A stretch of 64,000 bases of DNA. Source: Bacillota bacterium. Its GTDB lineage: Bacteria > Bacillota > Clostridia > Lachnospirales > Lachnospiraceae. Made by a program: the position numbers and the translations under genes. Positions within the stretch are counted from its first letter, which is position 1; each line of letters opens with the position of its first letter. The stretch lies in assembly GCA_023386315.1 (NCBI GenBank), contig JAEWJZ010000018.1, positions 62,001 through 126,000 on the forward strand, written 5' to 3'. Of this stretch, positions 1-8,400 are shown in pieces. Below the pieces are notes generated by a model. The model searched no databases and was not told where the DNA came from. It saw nothing but the letters and a program-made list of their open reading frames with translations.

Positions 1-166
1 GCATTACTCAAAAATATTGTGCATTTAAATACAATTAGGGTGCAACATAACCATGATAAATATTATTGGTCAAATTATTGGTCCGGATTACGTTGACTTT
101 GTAGATAGCAAGCACCAATAATAGGACGGTCTACATTTCCTTTTTTCATTCACTCTTCTTCAAGTT

Positions 167-193
167 CATGAGCGGAATTAAGTTCCGTTCATG
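167..193. repeat. 27-base imperfect inverted repeat
   Basis: The arms CATGAGCGGAA and TTCCGTTCATG pair with one G:T wobble around a five-base centre. It lies about 65 bases downstream of the last minus-strand gene of the accessory operon, so it may be its transcript end. There is no strong T-run on the minus strand, so it is not called a terminator. I see nothing else in positions 1-257. Confidence 0.4.
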
Positions 194-257
194 CTTAAAA
201 CTCTTTTTCTATCGGTTAAACATATTCGGATGTCAATGTACTAGTATCTTTCTATTT

Positions 258-452
258 TTAAGTAACGGTGAATTTAGGTTTTCTTGATATTCTTTTTACA
301 TAATACTCAGGGACATCTACATACTCCCCAGTATTTAGTAAACCCCCAACCAATTTATCATTTGTACCTATCACGATTCCGCATTTCATTTTATTTTCCA
401 CCACTACTGATACTGTAATATTTTTATTTTTTTCTTTTGTAGTTAATTTCAT
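258..452 (-). CDS. 64-aa hypothetical protein downstream of ssb remnant
   Basis: I do not recognise this small protein. It begins MKLTTKEKNKN, is lysine-rich at both ends and has no membrane segment or signal peptide. A good ribosome binding site (AGGAG, about 7 bases before the ATG) supports translation, and the start follows the stop of the decayed ssb frame by 9 bases, as expected of the next gene in an operon. Small uncharacterised genes next to ssb are common in Clostridia conjugative elements. The link to such an element is inferred from the neighbours only. Confidence 0.5.
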   Translation of the reverse strand: MKLTTKEKNKNITVSVVVENKMKCGIVIGTNDKLVGGLLNTGEYVDVPEYYVKRISRKPKFTVT

Positions 453-461
453 CCGCTGCTC

Positions 462-872
462 CTATGAATTAAAAGGAAGTCCTTCGTCTTCGACTCCATC
501 TGGGATATTCATAAAACCATCACCCACGGCACTGGAAGGCTCTGGTCTGGAACCTGCCTGACCTCCTTCACTGGAAGCGTGTTTACTATCCGCAAATTCC
601 TGATCCTCAACCACAATCTCCGTGCTATAAACTTTCACTCCGTCTTTATTCGTGTAACTTCCGGTCTAGATTCTGCCAGATATCAGCACTCGCATCCCCT
701 GGCGGAAATACTTCTCTGCAAATTCACCGGCTCTGTCGAACGCTACGCAGTTGATAAAATCAGCCGTCTGTTCATTACCCTCGCTTCTACGCACTCGACG
801 GTCAACGCCCAGGTTATATCTTGCAATAGCAATTGCTTTCTCTGTCTGGGAATATCTGACTTCGGGGGTTCT
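462..872 (-). pseudogene. ssb: Single-stranded DNA-binding protein, 5'-truncated with internal stop
   Basis: Read on the minus strand, 137 codons give a typical bacterial SSB from the RxPEVRYS strand onward: the AIARYNLGVDRR segment, TADFINCVAF, FAEKYFRQGMRVLISGRI and TGSYTNKDG, then an acidic tail ending DEGLPFNS. The usual first ten or so residues (MNKVILMGRLT) are missing; the matching frame is closed by a TGA just upstream. An in-frame TAG at 666-668 interrupts the OB fold where a residue between GRI and TGSY is expected. The 5' end is fused out of frame to the preceding gene. SSB binds single-stranded DNA; element-borne copies assist conjugative transfer. This copy cannot make a full protein. 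Confidence 0.88.
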
Positions 873-1177
873 TCATCTTCAATTGGATTTATGATAGCTT
901 TTCCTACACTAGAATCTCTTATCATGGTGCATTTATAGAGATTCCAGTTTTTCCAGCGAATGGTTTCGATCGGTTCCGGATCATGCTTGTCTTTCCGGTA
1001 AAGATTGATAACTACCTCATCAGCCTTTCGTACCATTTTAGCCGAAAAACTGGATTCATGTGCTTCTGCTTCCTGTGGGGTCTTAAATGGCACTGGTACT
1101 GGAATTTCAAAGCTGACATCTTTTCCATTCTCCATTAAATCCGAACATACCAGAACAACCCGATATCCTATTTTCAT
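743..1177 (-). CDS. Hypothetical protein, C-terminus replaced by out-of-frame ssb sequence
   Basis: The start chosen is the ATG whose last bases overlap the stop of the preceding surface-protein gene (ATGA), a translational-coupling arrangement. A longer frame upstream lies inside that gene. The first roughly 100 residues (MKIGYRVVLVCSD ... ETIRWKNWNLYKCTMI) are a soluble, mixed-charge sequence I do not recognise. From about position 875 downward the DNA is that of ssb read in another frame, so the last 43 or so residues are not native. The original protein was probably longer and lost its end in the deletion that also removed the start of ssb. Whether the hybrid is made or stable cannot be told. 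Confidence 0.5.
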   Translation of the reverse strand: MKIGYRVVLVCSDLMENGKDVSFEIPVPVPFKTPQEAEAHESSFSAKMVRKADEVVINLYRKDKHDPEPIETIRWKNWNLYKCTMIRDSSVGKAIINPIEDEEPPKSDIPRQRKQLLLQDITWALTVECVEARVMNRRLILSTA

Positions 1178-4100
1178 ACAATGACCACCTTCCCATCCTT
1201 GACCCACTGGCCTTTTTCATTCACTGTATACCCGTCCGGGGTCACCGTGTTCATAAGCAGCTTTCCTTTTGTCCCATCAGAAACCGGGTTAAAGTAGTAC
1301 CAGATTCCATCTATATTTTGCCAGCCACTAAGCATCTGGCCCTGCGTTCCATCAGAAGCTGCTTTTAGATAGTATGTAACTCCATCTGCATCTGTCTGCC
1401 AGCCCGTCACCATAAATCCATCTTTATCAAACCGGAACCATGAAGCTTTTTCCTGATCTCCCGTTGCAAATGGGTTACTGATGTATGCCCATTCATCGGT
1501 ATAGGTCCGGTCGGAAGCAAAAATCCACTTTCCATTTCCAGCCTGGGTCCAGGTGCCTGTGATTGTACCAGATGGAGCTGCCGGTCCTTTGATATTTCCT
1601 GCGACCGTTACTCCTACGGATCGGCCACCACCGCCACCAGAACCTTTTCCACCGCCTCCCGAACTGCCTCCAGAAGTGGTGTTATCACTGACTTTTAAGT
1701 TCAATCTTACCTGTATTGGATCAGAGAGCTTTCCACCACTACTCTCTGCATAGACAATAGCGTTTGTACTACCGGAATACTGTGACTTTCCCAGTATCTC
1801 GTTGATCCAGCCAGCAATAACTTCCTGCTTTTCATTGATTACTATGGTCTTTACATTTCCTTCTGAATCTACGGAAAGGATTCCCGAATCAGAGGACCGC
1901 CACTGGATTTTCTTTTTCTCCCTATTTTCTGGATAAACAGAAGCGGAAATTTTCTTTCCCTCCAGTCCGCTCCAGATATAAGCAGGGCTGTTTCTTCTTC
2001 CTGTTTTAGTAAGGACCAGATCAAAGGTTTCACTGTCTCGGTCTGCTTCCAGGCATTCTGCCTGGAATGTAAGCTTCACCAGACAAGTGGCCGCTTTCTT
2101 TCCATCCCTTGTTGTAGCCGTAATCTCCACATTTTTTTCTCCCATATAAGGAGCTTTGCGAAGTGCTTCTTTGATCCAGGCTACACCGTCAACCGGGGTC
2201 ACAATTCCCTGTTCATCCACGGATAACGCCTCCGGATCAGAGGAAGCCCAAATTACAGTCCGGTCATAGGGCTTATGTTCCGCTGACTCATCAAGATCTG
2301 GAAGAACCGTTGCAGATAGTTTCTTAGTAGCAAAACCTTTTTTATCTGTAATCTGTGAATGGATATCTCCGACCATCTGATAGCCAAGGTTATAGTATAG
2401 TTCTGTTTGATTCAGAGTAACTCCTTCCGGGACTACTCTGGTCTGGTCATCCGTTACAAAGTTGATACTTACCTGACATATAGCAGACGCTTTATTTCCC
2501 AGCTTATCTTTTCCATCTACGGTAATGACTACTTCCCGGCTTCCATTTCCTGATACTTTGGCATATGGATCATTACTTTTAATTCCATTGTCAGTAGCAA
2601 TGATGTTGCGAATCCAGGCGGCATCCTTGAAAGTTCTAACCGATGCTTCCCGGTATGCCTCATTATCCTGCGCCACTTGCACCACTGCCGGATCAGAACT
2701 GGCCCATACAACTTCATCCTTAGAGAAGAAGTCCGGGGTAAACGTTGCTGTTAAAGGCTGGGGAGCTGTTACTGTAACCGTTTCCTGTGGATTGGTTCGA
2801 TCCCCAGTCAGAGTCCTTTTGACGGTATAGGTAAGCGCCTGTTTATCAAGGACTGCTCCTTCCGTGGCCACTAAGGTATTGTCAATGATCTGAAACGTGA
2901 CATTGATCCGGCTGTTGGCAGTACAGGGTTTCCCTTCAAAGGAAGTGGAAGGTCTGGTCTGCGCCGTCAAGACTGCTACTCCACCGTTTTGGTGTCCAGC
3001 TCCGTAAATCGTATTAGGGATTTTATACTGGTAGTTCTCATCTGCCTGTTTCTTTTCTGCATCCGTTATAATGGTTTGGAAGAAAGAGGAGGAAAGATTG
3101 ACTGACAGGCTCGCTGACTGTGAGGTGTATCCGTCAGTTTCCTCGTCATTGTTCTTTGCCAGAGTGATGAGCTGCGGATCATCAATGCTCCATTTTACAC
3201 GGCTGTCTGCTACGTCATTGTTAGCATCGATCACCGCCTTGATATTTACTGGCTGCACCTCAGTTCCTTGCTCTAACACACCGTTGATATAACGGGCGAT
3301 CAGCTTTCCTTCCTTGTTTTTGATCTCTGTTGTTTTTACCGGATTCTTTCGATTACCAGTCCTGGTCTGAATGACTGCAAAAGTATAGCTTTCAGGATCT
3401 ACCTTTACGGATACTGCCACCTTTTTATAGATGGCTGAAAGGGTAATGTTATCCTCCGGCATGGTAAAGGTATAAGCATGGCTGCTGTCGGAATAGGTAC
3501 TGCTCTTTTTGATTCCCTTGCTATTTACATAGAAAGGAGAGCCTTCGATCTGAAACTTTTCCGTATCCGTATTGTTTGGAGCTGTTATCACGGTGACTGC
3601 GGTACCGGCTGCAATGGCTCCCCAGTTCTCTTTATTCATAGACTTGGAATACTGGGAACTTCCACGGACTTCTAAGGTAGCAATGTCATAATAATTCTGA
3701 CCGTTTGCTATGGTATCAATCTGATTGACATTTAAAAGATATCCTCTCACGGGCCTGCCCAAAGAATCCGGTGCAAAGTGATCGATAGTATAGTCTCCAG
3801 ACTCCTCATCAAGAACGGTCAGGATACCTTTTTCCAGTTCTTCATAAAAGTACTGATCCGATATGGCCTTTTGTACTCCGCCCTGAACCAGAGTATAGTA
3901 AAGATCTCCGGTGTGCCAGTAACCGATATGGGCAGCGTAGGTATAATCGTTATCATCAATGATTTCAGAACCGCAGACATTGGCATCTATCTTGCTCTCC
4001 GTATCGGCAAATAAAAACGCCACATCCTCTATGTAATTAAAGTTAGTCGCTGCCCCCTGTCTGGTTCCGATAAAGGTTCCTTCCCTTGCCATGGAACCAA

Positions 4101-5391
4101 GCTGAGAGTTTCCAATGGTACCCACAAAACGGGCTACTTTTATTTTCCCGGCTGCATACTTTCCTGTAATTCCTCCGATGGCATCAGAGTGATAACCTCC
4201 AATGGTCCCGCTTACATAGGTGTTAAATACATTTGAAGCGTTCTGATACCCTACAATACCACCAATGTATCCGGTTCCCTGAATTCTTGCAGTAGTTCCT
4301 GTGCCGGTAGATACCTCGCAGTCAACGATAGAGGAATTGGAAGCAACCCCAGTAATCCCTCCAGCATAAATAACTTCATTTCCTCCTTTTGCATCAATCA
4401 TGACCTTTTCACAGACCGCATTTTCAATCACAGTACCGCTGATCTCCCCAGCAATTCCTCCAGAAATACCAGTGGAACTGATATCTGCATTTTTTACCGT
4501 CACGTTACGAAGCTCACTGTTTTCTGCATATCCCACAATCACACCGGTCCGGTCATTTCCTTTTATGGAGCTGCTGTCCGGAATTATGGTCAGGTCATGG
4601 ATACTTGCATTGGATACCGATCCAAAAAGTCCTACGTTGTTATAACCAGCAAAGGAAGCCAGTTTTAAGTTTTTAATGGTCTTTCCGTTACCATCAAAGA
4701 AACCATTAAATGTGTGGGAAACTTCACCAGCCTTTTCAGAAGAGTCCTGATAAAAGCCAATGGGTATCCAGTCTACTCCCTGTAGATCAATATTTGTACC
4801 CAGGGCAAAGTAACATCCGGAATAATCTCCGGCATACTTGGCTCCCTCCGCCTCCGGCACCATCATTCCCATGGCCGTAAGCTCGGATAATCCCATAAGC
4901 TGTTCCCGATTCTTAATGAGGTAAGGCTTTTCTTCTTTTCCCTCTCCCTGACTTCCGCTTAAGAATTCAAAGCTTGTTTTCCCTGACCATGAATCCCAGA
5001 TATCTCCCAGGGAACCGGAAAAAGGAACAGAAGAAATAAGGGAAGCTGCTAAAGCTTTTTTTATATCCGTAAAAGTAGGCAAAGTAGGTTCTACTGCCTC
5101 AGACGACGTAGCAATATCTACTGGTCTTGTTACCGGAATTTCAATCGGTTCCGGATCTGTAGGGGGAATCTCTTCGGGTTCCGCCTCTGGAAAATCTTCT
5201 TCAATATCCTCTTCATTAACGGTTTCTTCTACCTCTGATTCTATATCACGGCCCGCTTCAGAGGGCGAGGCCACTTTTGAACTGGAAACTTCTGTCCCTG
5301 ATTCCGCATATACCGCCCAAGGCGGTACTGCGGTGATTGTCAGGGTGGCACACATTACGTATGCCAGCCCTCTCACAAAATTTTTTCTCAT
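1174..5391 (-). CDS. Large exported surface protein: GLUG repeats, Ig-like repeats, C-terminal wall-binding repeats
   Basis: This 1405-aa protein is third in the surface operon. Residues 1-30 form a signal peptide (RKNF basic start, hydrophobic core, cleavage near VYA). An ASPSEA linker and an acidic Glu/Pro stretch follow to about residue 105. Residues 190-420 carry GLUG-type repeats (GGIAG, GGITG, GGIVG), which form beta-helical surfaces. Residues 660-1240 contain at least four Ig-like (BIG2-like) units marked by VxWxSSDP and LSVDxxGxV. A glycine-rich hinge precedes the last 140 residues, cell-wall-binding repeats (GWQNIDGIWYYF, closing TPDGYTVNEKGQW). No LPxTG motif or membrane anchor is seen, so attachment is presumably non-covalent. 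The start lies 9 bases after the previous gene. The ligand is unknown; adhesion or matrix binding is inferred. Confidence 0.85.
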   Translation of the reverse strand: MRKNFVRGLAYVMCATLTITAVPPWAVYAESGTEVSSSKVASPSEAGRDIESEVEETVNEEDIEEDFPEAEPEEIPPTDPEPIEIPVTRPVDIATSSEAVEPTLPTFTDIKKALAASLISSVPFSGSLGDIWDSWSGKTSFEFLSGSQGEGKEEKPYLIKNREQLMGLSELTAMGMMVPEAEGAKYAGDYSGCYFALGTNIDLQGVDWIPIGFYQDSSEKAGEVSHTFNGFFDGNGKTIKNLKLASFAGYNNVGLFGSVSNASIHDLTIIPDSSSIKGNDRTGVIVGYAENSELRNVTVKNADISSTGISGGIAGEISGTVIENAVCEKVMIDAKGGNEVIYAGGITGVASNSSIVDCEVSTGTGTTARIQGTGYIGGIVGYQNASNVFNTYVSGTIGGYHSDAIGGITGKYAAGKIKVARFVGTIGNSQLGSMAREGTFIGTRQGAATNFNYIEDVAFLFADTESKIDANVCGSEIIDDNDYTYAAHIGYWHTGDLYYTLVQGGVQKAISDQYFYEELEKGILTVLDEESGDYTIDHFAPDSLGRPVRGYLLNVNQIDTIANGQNYYDIATLEVRGSSQYSKSMNKENWGAIAAGTAVTVITAPNNTDTEKFQIEGSPFYVNSKGIKKSSTYSDSSHAYTFTMPEDNITLSAIYKKVAVSVKVDPESYTFAVIQTRTGNRKNPVKTTEIKNKEGKLIARYINGVLEQGTEVQPVNIKAVIDANNDVADSRVKWSIDDPQLITLAKNNDEETDGYTSQSASLSVNLSSSFFQTIITDAEKKQADENYQYKIPNTIYGAGHQNGGVAVLTAQTRPSTSFEGKPCTANSRINVTFQIIDNTLVATEGAVLDKQALTYTVKRTLTGDRTNPQETVTVTAPQPLTATFTPDFFSKDEVVWASSDPAVVQVAQDNEAYREASVRTFKDAAWIRNIIATDNGIKSNDPYAKVSGNGSREVVITVDGKDKLGNKASAICQVSINFVTDDQTRVVPEGVTLNQTELYYNLGYQMVGDIHSQITDKKGFATKKLSATVLPDLDESAEHKPYDRTVIWASSDPEALSVDEQGIVTPVDGVAWIKEALRKAPYMGEKNVEITATTRDGKKAATCLVKLTFQAECLEADRDSETFDLVLTKTGRRNSPAYIWSGLEGKKISASVYPENREKKKIQWRSSDSGILSVDSEGNVKTIVINEKQEVIAGWINEILGKSQYSGSTNAIVYAESSGGKLSDPIQVRLNLKVSDNTTSGGSSGGGGKGSGGGGGRSVGVTVAGNIKGPAAPSGTITGTWTQAGNGKWIFASDRTYTDEWAYISNPFATGDQEKASWFRFDKDGFMVTGWQTDADGVTYYLKAASDGTQGQMLSGWQNIDGIWYYFNPVSDGTKGKLLMNTVTPDGYTVNEKGQWVKDGKVVIV

Positions 5392-5400
5392 TGTTCCTCC

Positions 5401-8400
5401 TTATTTCTTTTTCCAAACCCCATTTTCATCTACTCGATATCCATCTGGAGTAAACTCATCTTGATACATTGATCCATAAGGCTTACCTGGTTTTAATGGA
5501 TCATATTTCCAGCCATCCGGATTACTTCCATAATAAGTCTGTGACTCATTTTGTTTTGTGAAGTAATACCATTTACTGTCAATGAATTGCCATCCGGTAA
5601 GCATCTTTGTCGTACTGGGGTCAAAGAAATATCTTTTATCATCCATAGGTTCATAATTCCAACCAATCAATGCCGCCCCGAACCTATCTCCAGGTTCTTT
5701 ATTAAGCTTATACCAGGTCTTGTCTCCCTCCAGATACCAGTCATAATTTAGATTTCCGGTTTCATCGACATGGTACCAGTCCTTACCATCACCAACCCAC
5801 TCATTTTTCGCTGCAGTACCATCCGGTTTTGTATAGGTGACTTCAAGGGGATTGTTCGGGTTTACAGTGAAAATTCCTCCGGTATCAGGTACTTCTGGTT
5901 TTACAGTACTGTCAATAACCGGATTTACTGGAGCATTTATTATCTCCTCTTCCCCCCGTAACTCTGATTCTGGCTTTGTGGGTCCTGGGTTTATTGGCTC
6001 TGGATTAGGTTCTGGGTTTGTGGGCTCCGGATCAACATTCTCACTATCAATTTTCTTATCATCAGAAGTACCGATTTCCCCATCAGGACCACTCGACCAG
6101 TGTTCGGGTCCGTTTATCAAGCTTCCGTCGGGACCTGGCTTAATATAGGTTCCATCTCCATTGTCTACATAGAAAACTCCTCCGGGAAGTGTATGGATCA
6201 GTTTGTCATCATCATTTCCTGCTATGCCGTCTGGCCCTTTCCACCAGATTTCATCGTCCTCCGTATTCCACTCTCCATCATTTCCCGGTTTGCTGTAAGT
6301 TCCATTGCCGTTATCAATCCAGCCTGTCACCCAGTGAGCATAATAGGTCTGATCTCCCAAAGCTGCAAACGTGGTTTCCTTAATCAGTTTCCCGCCTGAA
6401 GGCTCTGTATACCAGCCTAGGAAGAGATAACCAGTTTCCTGTAATATAGGCAGCTCTCCAATTGGGAAGCCATAAGTCACGGTCTTATCTTCTGGATTTT
6501 CTATAATACCTGATTCCGTTAAATTACGGTCAAAATGAATCGTATACTGGTTTGCTATCCATTTGGCCTTATACTCCACATTTCCAGCTTCTACCCAGCT
6601 TTCGGAAGTTATTTTTTCTCCAGTTTCATTAAACCAGCCGACAAATGTATAGCCGGGTTTCTCTGGAGCCGGAAGCGTTCCGAGTTGCATGAAATAATTC
6701 CGGTCTATTTCAACTATTTTCTGTTTTCCATCCGCATCCGTATAAACAAAGCGGATTTTGTATGGATTGGCTTTCCATTCTGCGTGATAGGCATATCCTT
6801 CCGCTCCGGAATCCGGTCGAAAGATTGACTGAGTATTGATTTTGTTATTATCCGCATCATACCAGCCATTAAATGTATATCCCTTTTCTTCAGGAAGAGG
6901 TAAACTGCCAAATTCCTGATCATATAACTGATTAACTGTAAAGGATTGTACTGATTCTCCATCTGGCTGCTCTACCTTTGAGGTAAAACGGACCTCATAA
7001 GTTACCGTCTTCCAGTTACCGTAATATACCGCATCCTCTGGTTCTACGCTGGAACGTTCTGTAATCTTCGTCCCTGTTCCGTTTTTTCCTGTCCACCAAC
7101 CCAAAAAGCTCCATCCATATATCTCTGGTGCTGGAAGGCTCCCCAGTTCAGTGTCAAATGTAAATTCTTTCTTTGTTACTCCTCCAGACCATCTCTCATG
7201 GTCCGGATCGAAGGTCACATTATAGATATTGGGTGTCCAATGCGCAAAGACTGTCACTTTAGCCGCCGGCATCTGGTTTCCGTTATAGGAATAGATATTT
7301 CCTCCTGCTTCACTGGTGTACCAACCATCAAAGTGATAGCCGGGACGAGCTATCGTATCTCTTCCATCTTTAAGTGCCTGGTCAAAAGATTGATTAAAGG
7401 AAATAACTACTTCCTTTTTTTCATATCCCGTCATGGTTCCGCCATTTCCATCTAATGTTAATAAGTAACCATTGATGTAATACTTAGCAGTTATAATCGT
7501 ATTAGCCTGGATATTAATTGAAGACTTGTCCCAGCCAGTAAATGTATAGCCTGGCCTGTCTGGGGCTTTTGGAGGCAATGCATCTTCTCCTATGATTACC
7601 TCTTGATTGTCAATCGTAGTTCCATTCCAGTCTTTATATGTAACCTTAAAACTTTCTTTTGCCCAAATTAAATATATTTTCAGGTCATTTGTAAGAGGGA
7701 TTTTAGTAGGAAATCCTGCTTTTCTGACTCCCCCAGTTGTTGAATCAGAATATTCAAATCCTACCATTTTAAATCCCGCTTTTGTTGCATTGTCTACCAG
7801 GAATTGCCTCATAAGTGTGTCTATCTCGCTAGGCGTTATGCTGTACGGTCCCTTAAATACAAAATTTTCTATTCCTGCTACACTACCTCCATCAGCATCA
7901 ACGGGTACTGTATACGTTTTAATTTTATATTGAGCTGTTATGGTAAGATCATGTACTACATTTGTTGTTGGATAATCCCAGCCAGTAAACTCATATATAT
8001 CTCTTTCCGGAGGCGTTGGCGGCAGTGCATCTGCACCAATTGTTACCTCCTGCGTATCCAAGATTTTTCCATCCCAGTCTTTAAAAATCACTTCACTGGA
8101 ACTTTTTATCCACTGGGCATATATAGTTAGATCTGTATCCGGCATTTTGTTCCCGCTCTCCAGATATTTGCTGCCACCTGAAGGAGTTGTGTACCAGCCA
8201 TCAAAGGAACAATACTTCCGGTTTGCTTCAGCTGCTCCATCCGTAAGTACCTGATCAAAGGATTGTCCGTAGGTAAGGATCTGATCCGCGCTTAAGTTGC
8301 CGTCTATTTTGCCTCCGTTTCCATCTAAGACAAGCCGATGGCTGTTGATGGTATACTGAGCTGTAATTACAGTATCTTTCTGGATATCTAAAGAGGACTT

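Noticed and set aside
579..938. 119-codon open frame on the plus strand
   Set aside because: Antisense to the decayed ssb; the minus-strand reading gives clear SSB sequence, the plus strand nothing recognisable.
1553..1753. Proline-rich 66-codon frame on the plus strand
   Set aside because: It is the complement of the glycine-rich hinge of the 1405-aa surface protein.
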